Below the pieces are notes generated by a model. That model saw only the letters and a program-made list of their open reading frames with translations. It did not search any database and had not been told where the DNA came from. The position numbers and the translations under genes were made by a program. This document shows, one piece after another, positions 8,453 to 16,474 of a stretch of DNA of 30,533 nucleotides. This stretch comes from Pseudomonadota bacterium (GTDB lineage Bacteria; Pseudomonadota; Alphaproteobacteria; Rhizobiales; Methylopilaceae): assembly GCA_023430145.1 (NCBI GenBank), contig JAEZCD010000263.1, positions 1 to 30,533 of the forward strand, written 5' to 3'. The first letter of the stretch is position 1. Each line of letters opens with the position of its first letter.

Positions 8453-8887
8453 CTAATCCGGCAGCATGCCGAGCAGGGCGCGCACGGCGATCGGATAGCC
8501 CTTCGCGCCGAAGCCGGCCATCACCGCCGTCGCCACCTTCGACACGAGCGAGGCGTGATAGATCGCCTCGCGACGATGGACGTTGGAGATGTGCAACTCG
8601 ATGATCGGCCGCGGAAACATCTTCAAGGCATCGAGCACCGGGACCGACGTGAAGGTGAAGCCGGCCGGGTTGATGACGATGCCGGCGCCGTCGTCGATGG
8701 CCTCGTGAATCCACTCGACGATCTGCCCTTCGTAGTTCGACTGGTGGAAACGCAGTGGCCGGTCGCCGGCGGCCTCCCGGCACGTCGCCTCGACCTCGGC
8801 GAGCGTCGTCGTGCCGTAGATCTCGGGCTCGCGGGTGCCGAGCCGATTGAGGTTCGGCCCGTTGATGACGAAAATCGGTCGGGTCAC
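8453..8887 (-). CDS. aroQ: Type II 3-dehydroquinate dehydratase (catabolic context)
   Basis: This 144-residue cytoplasmic protein matches the dodecameric type II dehydroquinase family, which converts 3-dehydroquinate to 3-dehydroshikimate. Family motifs are GPNLNRLGTREPEIYG with the catalytic tyrosine Y24, HQSNYEG, NPAGFTFTSV and ELHISNVHRRE with H99. Two positions that normally contact substrate differ: the histidine of the THTS motif is F79, and the arginine four residues after the conserved R106 is Y110. It is the last gene of the dehydrogenase-TRAP operon, 16 bp after the TRAP large subunit. A catabolic (QsuC-like) role is more likely than aromatic amino-acid biosynthesis. Confidence 0.85.
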   Translation of the reverse strand: MTRPIFVINGPNLNRLGTREPEIYGTTTLAEVEATCREAAGDRPLRFHQSNYEGQIVEWIHEAIDDGAGIVINPAGFTFTSVPVLDALKMFPRPIIELHISNVHRREAIYHASLVSKVATAVMAGFGAKGYPIAVRALLGMLPD

Positions 8888-8903
8888 GTCGTTCTCCTCG
8901 CGG

Positions 8904-10205
8904 TCATCCCTGGTAGCCGAGCAGCCGCGGCAGCCACAGCACCGTCTCCGGCACGAGCGTGATCACGGCGAGTGCGGCGATCATCGCCCACAGGAACGGC
9001 AGCGTGTCGAGGACGAGCGCCTTCAGCGGCACCTCGGCGATGCGCGTCATGATGAACAGCAGCAGCCCGTAAGGCGGGGTTATGAGGCCGATCATGATGT
9101 TGACGACGACGACGACGCCGAAATGCACCATGTCGATGCCGAGCGCCTTGGCCGTCGGAATGAGGACCGGCACGATGACGAGCAGGATCGTCGTGCCCTC
9201 GAGCGCGCAGCCGAGCACGAGCAGCAGCACGTTGACGAGGATCAGGAAGCCGAGCGGCGAGAGATCCCAGCTCGTCAGCAGCGCGCGCAGCGCGTCCGGG
9301 ATGTTCTCGACCGTGACGACGTAGTTGAAGACGAGCGCACCGGCGATCAGCATGCCGATCGAGGCCGAGGTGCGGGCGCTCGCCAGCACCGAGCGGTAGA
9401 AGTCGCGCCAGCCGACGCTGCGGTAGAGCACCGCGGAGACGAGCAGCGCATAGGCGGCGGCCACGGCGGCGGCCTCGGTCGGCGTCGTGACGCCGCTATA
9501 GATGCCGCCGAGGAGGACGACCGGCATCATCAGCGAGGGAAAGGCGCGGGCCGTGATGCCGGGCAGCGCGCGGAGCGGCGTCGGCGCCTCGACCGGGAAA
9601 TTCTTGCGCCGCGCATCGACGGCGACGATCGCCATCTGCGCGCCGGCCATCAACAGGCCCGGCACGACGCCGCCGAGGAACAGGTAGCCGATCGAGGCGT
9701 CCGAGACGAGCGCATAGAGGATCATCGGGATCGAGGGCGGGATGATCGGCCCGATCACCGCCGTCGCCGCCGTCAGGGCGGCGGCGTAGCTCGCCGGATA
9801 GCGGCCGTCGCGCGTCATCATCGCCTGCATCATCTTGCCGGTGCCGGCGGCATCGGCGATCGCCGAGCCCGACATGCCGGCGAAGATGATGCTCTGCAGG
9901 ATATTCACCTGCGCGAGGCCGCCGCGGAAACGGCCGACCAGCGCATTACAGAAGGCGAGCAGCCGGTCGGTCATCGAGCCGATGTTCATCAGCTCGGCGG
10001 CGAGGATGAACAGCGGCACGGCCAGGATGATGTAGTTCGAGTACATGCCGTTCAGCAGCTGCTCGGCGGCGGTGCCCATGTCGAGGCCGGCGAGCAAGAG
10101 ATAGAGGATCGAGCCGGCGATCATCGCATGGCCGATCGGCAGGCCGAGGAAGGCGAGCGCGGTGATGACGACGAGGGCGATCGAGAACGGGCTCGCCAGA
10201 CTCAT
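8904..10205 (-). CDS. dctM: TRAP transporter large permease (DctM family)
   Basis: The 433-residue protein is strongly hydrophobic, with about 12 membrane segments, and has normal DctM length. Family stretches include GLPIGHAM near the N-terminus, SGSAIADAAGTGKMM, GPIIPPSIPMILYA and TPTEAAAVAAAYAL. DctM is the channel subunit of tripartite ATP-independent periplasmic transporters, which use a sodium or proton gradient to import acids. ATG 10205 overlaps the stop of the small permease gene by 4 bp; an open frame extends further upstream but lies within the dctQ gene. Operon context points to quinate, shikimate or a related cyclic hydroxy acid as substrate. Confidence 0.92.
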   Translation of the reverse strand: MSLASPFSIALVVITALAFLGLPIGHAMIAGSILYLLLAGLDMGTAAEQLLNGMYSNYIILAVPLFILAAELMNIGSMTDRLLAFCNALVGRFRGGLAQVNILQSIIFAGMSGSAIADAAGTGKMMQAMMTRDGRYPASYAAALTAATAVIGPIIPPSIPMILYALVSDASIGYLFLGGVVPGLLMAGAQMAIVAVDARRKNFPVEAPTPLRALPGITARAFPSLMMPVVLLGGIYSGVTTPTEAAAVAAAYALLVSAVLYRSVGWRDFYRSVLASARTSASIGMLIAGALVFNYVVTVENIPDALRALLTSWDLSPLGFLILVNVLLLVLGCALEGTTILLVIVPVLIPTAKALGIDMVHFGVVVVVNIMIGLITPPYGLLLFIMTRIAEVPLKALVLDTLPFLWAMIAALAVITLVPETVLWLPRLLGYQG

Positions 10206-10720
10206 AGGCCGGAGTCCGCCCGGGTCGGATCGAAGGCGGCAGGCGCCGCGCCGAAGACGGTCCTGAAGGCGAGCCAGAGGTAGCGGACGATCACCGCCAC
10301 CGCGAACAGGATGTAGATCGAGAACAGCCAGTCGAAGCGGATCTTCATGTAGGCGGTGCGCTCGACGCGCATGAAGGTGACGTAGTCCCACACGGCCGGC
10401 AGGGAGATCGCATAGAGCGCGACCAGAACCGTCGCGGCGAGAAGGAACATCACCCGGCGCACCCCGGGCCGCGCCGCGGCGTAAACGAGGTCGAAGCGGA
10501 TCTCCTCCTCCTCGCGCAGCACGAAGGCGGCGCCCCAGAGGACCAGCCAGATCCACATGACGACGCTGATCTCGTGCGGCCAGCCGAGCGGCAGCTGCAG
10601 GACGTAGCGGAAGACGATCTGGATGAGGAAGGCGGCGAACATGACCGCCAGCATCGCCGCCAGCGCGTTCTCAGCGCGCCTGTAGAGCCAGGCGCCGACT
10701 GCCTCGGCGGTTGAATGCAA
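10202..10720 (-). CDS. dctQ: TRAP transporter small permease (DctQ family)
   Basis: The 172-residue protein has four predicted membrane segments, as usual for DctQ. The family signature is visible as FRYVLQLPLGWPHEIS, followed by WIWLVLWGAAFVLREEEEIRFD, where REEEEIRFD stands in place of the usual R-x-x-x-H-I-x-x-D. TTG at 10718-10720 is the likely start, with a GGGGGCAG ribosome site upstream; no nearby ATG would retain the N-terminal helix. It sits between the binding protein and the large permease and overlaps the latter by 4 bp. Confidence 0.88.
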   Translation of the reverse strand: MHSTAEAVGAWLYRRAENALAAMLAVMFAAFLIQIVFRYVLQLPLGWPHEISVVMWIWLVLWGAAFVLREEEEIRFDLVYAAARPGVRRVMFLLAATVLVALYAISLPAVWDYVTFMRVERTAYMKIRFDWLFSIYILFAVAVIVRYLWLAFRTVFGAAPAAFDPTRADSGL

Positions 10721-10745
10721 GTCCGCTGCCCCCGGCGCCAGGTGG

Positions 10746-10769
10746 GGCCCGCCGCCGGGACGGCGGGCC
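10746..10769 (-). terminator. GC-rich stem-loop between TRAP binding protein and small permease genes
   Basis: A perfect 9-bp inverted repeat, GGCCCGCCG (10746-10754) and CGGCGGGCC (10761-10769), encloses a 6-nt loop. On the transcribed strand it lies 8 nt after the dctP stop and about 25 nt before the dctQ start. No T-tract follows. It is placed like the hairpins at 72-94 and 24327-24355 and probably raises binding-protein yield over permease (inference). Confidence 0.6.
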
Positions 10770-10777
10770 GGTCGACG

Positions 10778-11761
10778 TCAGATCGCGTTGATCTTCTCGA
10801 GCATGCCCTTCGGCCAGTCCTTGGCCAAGTCGGAGGCGAGATATTTTTCCTGGGCGTGCTTGCGGAAGGCGGCGACGTCCGGCTCGTAGACTTTCAGGCC
10901 CTTGGACTTCATGAACGCGGCGAGTTCCTCCTCGCGCGCGAGATGCTTCTTGGTGCAGAAGTCGATCGCCTCGTCGGCGGCCTTGGTGAACTTCGCCTGC
11001 TGGGCCGGGGACATCGCCTTGAAGGCCTTGTCGGAGACGACGAGGAGATCGTAGCCGACGAGGTGCGAGGTCAGCACGATCTGCGACATCACCTCGTAGA
11101 ACTTCATGTTCTCGACGTTCGGCAGCGGGTTGTCCTGGCCGTCGATGGCGCCGGTCTGCAGGCCGGTATAGACCTCGGCATAGGCCATCGGCGTCGGGTT
11201 GGCGCCGAGCGCGGTGCCGAGGAACTGCCAGGCGTCGCCGGGCGGCATGCGCAGCTTGATGCCGGCCATGTCGGCGGGAGTCTTGATCTCCTTGGCCGGC
11301 TTCAGCCCCACCTGCCGGCGGCCGAAATAGGTCGGTCCGAGAATGCGGATGCCGAGCTGGTCCTCGGCCATCTTCTTCATCTCGGCGCCGAGCGGGCTCG
11401 CGAAGAAGGCGAGCAGGTGATTGGAGTCGCGGAACAGGTAGGCGGCGGTGAGGATCGACCAGGCCGGGATCTGCTTGGAGACGTCCTGCGGGGCGATGTT
11501 GCCCATCTCGAGATTGCCGCGCTGCAGGGCGACGAGCTCGGTGCCCTGCTTGAACAGGTTGCCGCCGTAGTATCCCTCGAAGATGAAGTCGTCCTTTATG
11601 GCGTTGGCGAACAGCTTGATCATCTCGGCGCGTATGTCCTGCTCCGAGAAGACGGCCGAGAAGCGCAGCTTCTGCTTGTCCTGCGCGAGCGCCGGCAGGG
11701 CCGTGGCCGATGCGAGCAGCCCGGCCGAACCGATGACGAAAGCGCGGCGTGTGGTCTTCAT
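10778..11761 (-). CDS. dctP: TRAP transporter solute-binding protein (DctP family)
   Basis: This 327-residue protein has a twin-arginine-like start (MKTTRRAFVIGSAGLLA) and a signal cleavage near ALA-QDK. The mature protein follows the DctP fold. LRMPPGDAW contains the arginine that normally pairs with the substrate carboxylate, and the VYTGLQTGAIDGQDNPLPN stretch is characteristic. A strong GGAGG ribosome site precedes ATG 11761. It captures an organic acid in the periplasm for the DctQM permease. Neighbouring dehydrogenase and dehydroquinase genes indicate a quinate- or shikimate-like ligand, which sequence alone cannot prove. Confidence 0.92.
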   Translation of the reverse strand: MKTTRRAFVIGSAGLLASATALPALAQDKQKLRFSAVFSEQDIRAEMIKLFANAIKDDFIFEGYYGGNLFKQGTELVALQRGNLEMGNIAPQDVSKQIPAWSILTAAYLFRDSNHLLAFFASPLGAEMKKMAEDQLGIRILGPTYFGRRQVGLKPAKEIKTPADMAGIKLRMPPGDAWQFLGTALGANPTPMAYAEVYTGLQTGAIDGQDNPLPNVENMKFYEVMSQIVLTSHLVGYDLLVVSDKAFKAMSPAQQAKFTKAADEAIDFCTKKHLAREEELAAFMKSKGLKVYEPDVAAFRKHAQEKYLASDLAKDWPKGMLEKINAI

Positions 11762-11819
11762 GGTGTCCTCCCTGGGGCGCGGGCCTCGTCGGCCCGTCTT
11801 GGTGATCGGGTGCGGGTCG

Positions 11820-12728
11820 TCACGCGGCCGCCTCGAAGTGGCGGACCATGGCGCGCGGATCCGGCGCGAGGCCGGTGAAAAGCTGGAAGGCGCGTACGGC
11901 CTGATAGACCGCCATGCCGGTTCCGGGCAGCGTGCGGCAGCCGAGCCCGCGCGCCGCGCGCAAGAGCTCGGTCTCCTCCGGAAAGTAGATGATGTCGGCG
12001 ACCCAGTGACGCGGCTCGAGCAGGGCCACCGGCAGCGGCGTGCCCGGATATTTGGCCATGCCGATCGGCGTCGCGTTGACGAGCCCGTCGGTCCCGGCAA
12101 CGACTGCCGCGACGTCCTCACCGCGGGTGACGTCGGCGCCCTGCGCGCGCAGCCGTTCGACGAGCCTCTCGGTCCGTCGTGCGTCGGGATCGACAATCGT
12201 CAACTGCCCGGTGCCGAGACCGAGCAGCGCATGCGCCACGGCCGCGCCCGCTCCGCCGGCGCCGAACAGCGCGACCCGGTCGAGCGCGCATCCGGCCATG
12301 CCCTCGCGGAAGCTCTCGGCGAAGCCCCAGCTGTCGGTGTTGTGCCCGATGCGGGCGCCGCCGGCGAGAACCACCGTGTTGACGGCACCGATCGCCGCCG
12401 CCTCGGGCGACAGGCGATAGAGGCTGGCGATGATGCTCTGCTTGAAGGGATGGGTGACGTTGAGGCCGGCAAATCCCGCATGCGCGGCGGCGGCGACGAC
12501 CTCGTCGAGCGCGCTGTCGGCAAGGCCGAGCTCGTCGAAATCGATCAGCACATAGGTGTAGCGGAGGCCGAGACGGGCTCCTTCCTCCTCGTGCATGCGC
12601 GGTGAGCGGGAGAGCTGGATGCCGCGCCCGACGAGGCCGATCACGGTCCGTCCGGCGTCCGTGTCCGCCGATGGCGGAGGGAGGAGTCCGCGCAGGCGCT
12701 CGACCATGCTATCAGCCGGACCGTGCAC
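11820..12728 (-). CDS. Quinate/shikimate dehydrogenase (AroE/QsuD family)
   Basis: This 302-residue enzyme belongs to the shikimate dehydrogenase family. Substrate residues are in place: LSRSPRMHEEEG (two serines), NVTHPFKQ (catalytic lysine), VNTV, GHNTDSWGF (catalytic aspartate) and GMAVYQA (glutamine). The dinucleotide loop is FGAGGAGAA. The second strand ends IVDPDARR, with Asp where NADP-specific AroE has Asn-Arg, as in NAD-preferring catabolic quinate/shikimate dehydrogenases such as Corynebacterium QsuD. GTG 12728 has a GGAGG 4 nt upstream; ATG 12707 is an alternative start. It is first in the leftward TRAP operon. It would oxidise quinate or shikimate to 3-dehydroquinate or 3-dehydroshikimate. 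Confidence 0.85.
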   Translation of the reverse strand: MHGPADSMVERLRGLLPPPSADTDAGRTVIGLVGRGIQLSRSPRMHEEEGARLGLRYTYVLIDFDELGLADSALDEVVAAAAHAGFAGLNVTHPFKQSIIASLYRLSPEAAAIGAVNTVVLAGGARIGHNTDSWGFAESFREGMAGCALDRVALFGAGGAGAAVAHALLGLGTGQLTIVDPDARRTERLVERLRAQGADVTRGEDVAAVVAGTDGLVNATPIGMAKYPGTPLPVALLEPRHWVADIIYFPEETELLRAARGLGCRTLPGTGMAVYQAVRAFQLFTGLAPDPRAMVRHFEAAA

Positions 12729-12812
12729 CCTGCCTCCCTGCGCCCGTCGCTCGGGCGTCCCTTGTTCTCGGCCGAACCGGGCCGGCACATGGCCCTAACC
12801 TCGGACCCGAAA

Positions 12813-12841
12813 ATGATGTACGAACTGGTTAGTTTAGTCAA
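12813..12841 (-). promoter_or_regulatory. Predicted sigma-70-like promoter of the dehydrogenase-TRAP operon
   Basis: On the minus strand TTGACT (12836-12841) and CATCAT (12813-12818) are separated by 17 nt. They match the -35 consensus at five of six and the -10 consensus at four of six positions. Transcription would begin near 12805, about 77 nt before GTG 12728. The spacer is largely occupied by the dyad at 12820-12833. Confidence 0.5.
12820..12833. promoter_or_regulatory. Candidate TetR operator in the divergent intergenic region
   Basis: ACGAACTGGTTAGT reads as the dyad AC-N-AAC-NN-GTT-N-GT, symmetric at five of seven base pairs. Its size and form suit a TetR-family dimer. It lies inside the spacer of the predicted leftward promoter and 33 bp from the GTG start of the divergent TetR gene, so binding could repress both directions. 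This is inference from position and symmetry. Confidence 0.5.
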
Positions 12842-12865
12842 TCGACAGGCCGGAGGGGCTCGGCC

Positions 12866-13630
12866 GTGACTGCCGCCAGATCGGGGAGCCGCACCAAGAA
12901 TCGTCCCCAAGGATCGCCGGGCCGAGAGGCCGACGCCGACCGTCCGGTCGTGGCGCCGGAAAGCCCCCGCCGTGCCCAGGATCCCGAAGGAACGCGCCAG
13001 AACATCCTCGAGGTCGCCTCGCAGGAGTTCGCGGTCAACGGCCTGTCGGGTGCCCGCGTCGACGAGATCGCCGCCCGCACCCGCTCCAGCAAGCGGATGA
13101 TCTACTACTATTTCGGCGACAAGGAGGGGCTGTACCTCAGCGCGCTCGAGAACGCCTACCGGCGGGTGCGCGAGGGCGAGAGCCGGCTCGACGTCGCCGG
13201 CCTGCCACCGATGCAGGCGCTGGCGCTGCTGGTCGAATTCACGTTCGATCATCACCACCAGCACGAAGAATTCATCCGCATGGTGATGATCGAGAACATC
13301 CATCACGGCGAGTTCATCGACAAGTCTGAGACGATTTCGAAGCTGAACGTCACCGCGATCGACCACATCTCGCGCATCTACGATGAGGGGGTCGCCGGAG
13401 GCGTTTTTCGGCCCGGCCTCGATCCGATCGAGCTGCACTGGCAGATCAGCGCGCTGTGCTTCTTCAACGTCTCGAACCGGGCGACCTTCTCGAAGATCTT
13501 CGGCCACGACGTCGGCGCGCCGGAGATGCAGGCACGGCTCCGCCGCAACACGGTCGACATGGTGCTGCGCTTCGTGGCACGGCGGGACGCCCTGCCACCC
13601 GACGAGCCCGGCAGGCAGATACCTCGCTGA
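12866..13630 (+). CDS. TetR/AcrR-family transcriptional regulator
   Basis: This 254-residue protein has an unusually long polar N-terminal extension of about 40 residues. A TetR DNA-binding domain follows: TRQNILEVASQEFAVNG, ARVDEIAARTRSSKRMIYYYFGDKEGLY with the typical Y-Y-F ending. The C-terminal all-helical domain contains an unusual DHHHQHEEF segment and would bind the inducer. GTG 12866 has GGAGGGG a few bases upstream. It is divergent from the dehydrogenase-TRAP operon with a candidate operator between them. It is therefore a likely local repressor responding to quinate, shikimate or a pathway intermediate; the ligand is inferred from context. Confidence 0.88.
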   Translation: MTAARSGSRTKNRPQGSPGREADADRPVVAPESPRRAQDPEGTRQNILEVASQEFAVNGLSGARVDEIAARTRSSKRMIYYYFGDKEGLYLSALENAYRRVREGESRLDVAGLPPMQALALLVEFTFDHHHQHEEFIRMVMIENIHHGEFIDKSETISKLNVTAIDHISRIYDEGVAGGVFRPGLDPIELHWQISALCFFNVSNRATFSKIFGHDVGAPEMQARLRRNTVDMVLRFVARRDALPPDEPGRQIPR

Positions 13631-13747
13631 GGCGACGCCGACCGAACGGAGGCGTTGATCGAACTCGCTCTTGGAAGTCTCCTTGACTCGATTCGACCGC
13701 TGTGTAGCTACGATCCGAGAGTCCCACCGGCCATTCGAATTCCGCGC

Positions 13748-14884
13748 ATGCGTATCACCGACGTCACCTCCCATGCTTGCCGCCTGCCGCCTGCCTCGCC
13801 CTGGGAGGACGCTACAAATAAAGTCGACGGCCTCGAGTTGATATTCGTGGAATTGCGCACCGACACCGGCTTGGTCGGCGTGGGATTGACGTACACGGTC
13901 GATATCGGCGGCACGGTCATCAAGGCATTGATCGACGACTACCTGGCGGCGTTGGTCGTCGGCATGGATCCGCTCGACTACGAGCGAATCTGGAACAGGA
14001 TGTCGCGTCAGTCGCGGCGGCTCGGGCTCGGCGTCAATTCGATGGCTATTGCCGCCGTCGACATCGCCGTGTGGGACCTGATCGGAAAGCACTACGGACA
14101 ACCGCTCTACAAGCTCCTCGGCGGAGCGCGCGGTTCGGTGCCCGCCTATATCAGCGAAATCAACCTCAGCGCGAACGATACGATCGACGATCTCGTCCGC
14201 CGCATCGACGATTATGTCGCCAGGGGATTCACGAGCGCCAAGATCAAGATCGGCAAGCCTGACTTCGCCGAAGACATCGAGCGGATCACGAAGGCGAAGG
14301 AACGACTGGGACGGAACGGCACGCTTTTCGTGGACCTCAACCAGGGCTGGAGCGCGTCGGAGGCGATATCCAAGGCGACCCAGCTCGATCGGTTCAGTCT
14401 CGGCTGGATCGAGGAGCCGCTGCTCTGTCAGGACATTCAGGGACATGCGAGCTTGAAGCGCGCCGTGTCCACCCCGATCGCGCTCGGCGAAAGCCTTTAC
14501 AGCCGCACGCAATTCCTCGACTACCTGCGCGCCGATGCGGTCGATGTCGTTCAGGCCGACGTCGCCTTCGTGGGCGGCATCACCGAATGGCACAAGGTCG
14601 CCCACATGGCGTCTGCCTTCGGGCGCCCGGTCGCGCCGCACTTCATGATGGAGCTGTCGCTGCAACTTCTCTGCGGCGTCCAGAATGCCTTCATGCTCGA
14701 GGACGTCGTCGGCGGCAGCCTGACCGAGTTGGGGCTGATCGAGACGCCCATCAAGGTGGAGAACGGTCGCGGTGTTCCGAGCGACCGACCCGGACACGGC
14801 ATCGTTCCGAACTGGTCGGCGATCGAGGCGCACAAACTGACATCGGAGAGAGTTCGGGATTCGTTTGTCGGCGGAAGCAAGTAG
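13748..14884 (+). CDS. Mandelate racemase-subgroup enolase-superfamily enzyme
   Basis: The 378-residue product has the N-terminal capping domain and TIM-barrel layout of the superfamily. The full mandelate racemase catalytic set is present: K165-I-K167, metal ligands D196, E222 and E248, the D271/H298 dyad and E318. These positions are each one higher than mandelate racemase's own numbering. Such enzymes abstract the proton alpha to a carboxylate; here racemisation or sugar-acid dehydration is possible. MRITDV at 13748 is the homology-based start but has a poor ribosome site. TTG 13655 has GGAGG 5 bp upstream but adds an atypical 31-residue leader. Its codon use looks less GC-biased than that of its neighbours. 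Confidence 0.82.
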   Translation: MRITDVTSHACRLPPASPWEDATNKVDGLELIFVELRTDTGLVGVGLTYTVDIGGTVIKALIDDYLAALVVGMDPLDYERIWNRMSRQSRRLGLGVNSMAIAAVDIAVWDLIGKHYGQPLYKLLGGARGSVPAYISEINLSANDTIDDLVRRIDDYVARGFTSAKIKIGKPDFAEDIERITKAKERLGRNGTLFVDLNQGWSASEAISKATQLDRFSLGWIEEPLLCQDIQGHASLKRAVSTPIALGESLYSRTQFLDYLRADAVDVVQADVAFVGGITEWHKVAHMASAFGRPVAPHFMMELSLQLLCGVQNAFMLEDVVGGSLTELGLIETPIKVENGRGVPSDRPGHGIVPNWSAIEAHKLTSERVRDSFVGGSK

Positions 14885-14896
14885 CGAAGCGCGGCA

Positions 14897-14918
14897 CCGT
14901 CGCCAAGCTGCGCGACGG
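14897..14918 (+). terminator. Stem-loop after the enolase-superfamily gene
   Basis: CCGTCGC (14897-14903) and GCGACGG (14912-14918) form a perfect 7-bp stem with an 8-nt loop, 12 nt beyond the stop. No T-tract follows. It may be a weak terminator or RNA-stabilising hairpin. The remaining part of the 204-bp gap to the next gene (14919-15088) shows no convincing gene. Confidence 0.35.
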
Positions 14919-15088
14919 CACCATTCTTGACGAGGTTCGGGAGCCGGTGCAGGGCTTACATCCAAGAGTTCCTGTGTCTTGTCGGCACGGGCCCAGCCAA
15001 TGGGCAATCATCCTGGACCTCGACGGCAGGCTCGGGATGGACGACGCGGAAATCCCTCCTTCCGGCAGTCGCACCAAAGGGGATGACG

Positions 15089-16474
15089 ATGTCCGGCCTT
15101 GACTACTCCGCTCTCGTTGCCCGGCAGCGCGCGTATTTCCTGTCGGGCTGTACGCGCCCGGCGGCGTGGCGCAAGGCGCAGCTCGAAGCGCTGAGAGCGA
15201 TGTTCACCGAGCATCACGATGAGCTGTGCGCCGCGCTCTGGAGCGATTTGCGCCGCAACGTCGTCGACGCCGACCTGATGGACGTCGCCTACAACGTCAA
15301 GGAGGCCGATTACGCGCTCGAGCATCTCGACGCGTGGATGACGCCCGAGCGCGTGCATACGCCGCTGGTGGAGGAGCCGGGCCACGTTCGCGTTCGCCGC
15401 GACCCGCTCGGCGTAACGCTCATCATCGGCGCCTGGAACGAGCCGCTGATGCTGCTGTTCGCGCCGCTCGTCGCGGCGTTCGCGGGTGGGAACACGGCCG
15501 TGCTGAAGCCCTCGGAGCTTTCGGTGGCCTGCTCGGCCGCCGTGGCCCGCCTGGTGCCGAGGTATTTCGATCCGCAGGTGGTCGCGGTGGTCGAAGGTGC
15601 GGTCCCCGAAACCACGGCGCTGCTGGCGGAGAAGTGGGACTTCATCTTCTTCACCGGCAGCCCCCAGGTCGGCAAGATCGTCCACCAGGCAGCCGCGAAG
15701 AACCTGACACCGTGCGTGCTCGAGCTCGGCGGCAAGAACCCGACAATCGTTCATTCTTCGGCCGACCTCGAGGTTGCGGCGCGCCGCATCGCCTATGGCC
15801 GCTACCTCAACTCGGGCCAGATCTGCACCGCGCCCGACCACGTGCTCGTGTGGCCCGAGGTCAAGGACGCGTTCGTGCGGCACCTCGAGAAGGCGATCCG
15901 CGACTTTTACGGCGACGATCCGAAGCTCAGCCCGGACTACGGGCGCGTGATCAACCGCAAGAGCTTCGATCGCCTGGTGGGGCTGCTCGGCAGCGGCAAG
16001 GCCGTCGTCGGCGGCCAGACCGATCCGAACGAGCGCTACATCGCACCGACCGTGCTCGTCGACGTCTCGCCGGACTCGCCGATCATGCAGGAGGAGGTGT
16101 TCGGCCCGATCCTGCCGGTGCTCGAAATCGATTCGGTCGAAGCGGCCGTCCGATGGGTCAACAGCCGGCCTCGTCCGCTCGGACTGTACGTTTTCGCCGA
16201 GGATCTCGATATCGCCGAGCGCATCATCGAGGCGACGGAGTCGGGCGACGCGGCAATCAACGACTGCACGATTCACCCGCTGATCCCCGAGCTTCCGTTC
16301 GGGGGCGTCGGCAACTCGGGAATGGGAAAGTACCACGGCAGGTGGGGTTTTGAGGCATTCACCAACGCCCGCGGCGTCATGTACCACAGCGTCCGCATCG
16401 ATCCCGGCGTTCGCTATCCTCCCTACGCGCAGCACGGATTCGAGCGCACGATCGAAGGAAAGCTGATGCCTTAA
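15089..16474 (+). CDS. Aldehyde dehydrogenase, class 3-like (coniferyl/fatty aldehyde type)
   Basis: The 461-residue length and layout match the shorter ALDH3 group. Motifs include IIGAWNEPLML, GNTAVLKPSELS, FFTGSPQVGK, the general base in ELGGKNP (E212), the catalytic cysteine in GQICTAPDH (C246), EEVFGPILP and a PFGGVGNSGMGKYHG stretch typical of class 3. It is probably cytoplasmic, with no signal or clear C-terminal anchor. ATG 15089 has AAGGGG 6 nt upstream; ATG 15083 directly abuts that site. Class 3 enzymes in bacteria often oxidise aromatic aldehydes such as coniferyl aldehyde, which suits the aromatic-precursor context, but the substrate is not determined by sequence. Confidence 0.85.
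   Translation: MSGLDYSALVARQRAYFLSGCTRPAAWRKAQLEALRAMFTEHHDELCAALWSDLRRNVVDADLMDVAYNVKEADYALEHLDAWMTPERVHTPLVEEPGHVRVRRDPLGVTLIIGAWNEPLMLLFAPLVAAFAGGNTAVLKPSELSVACSAAVARLVPRYFDPQVVAVVEGAVPETTALLAEKWDFIFFTGSPQVGKIVHQAAAKNLTPCVLELGGKNPTIVHSSADLEVAARRIAYGRYLNSGQICTAPDHVLVWPEVKDAFVRHLEKAIRDFYGDDPKLSPDYGRVINRKSFDRLVGLLGSGKAVVGGQTDPNERYIAPTVLVDVSPDSPIMQEEVFGPILPVLEIDSVEAAVRWVNSRPRPLGLYVFAEDLDIAERIIEATESGDAAINDCTIHPLIPELPFGGVGNSGMGKYHGRWGFEAFTNARGVMYHSVRIDPGVRYPPYAQHGFERTIEGKLMP

Noticed and set aside
13683..13714. Promoter TTGACT with a downstream TACGAT before the enolase-superfamily gene
   Set aside because: The spacer is 20 bp, too long for a standard sigma-70 promoter, and a 16-17 bp spacing gives no acceptable -10 box.
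12641..15007. A 788-codon open frame on the minus strand
   Set aside because: It runs antisense to the TetR and enolase-superfamily genes, which have clear motifs. Its composition (Arg/Asp/Glu-rich, no motifs) is typical of a shadow frame in GC-rich DNA.
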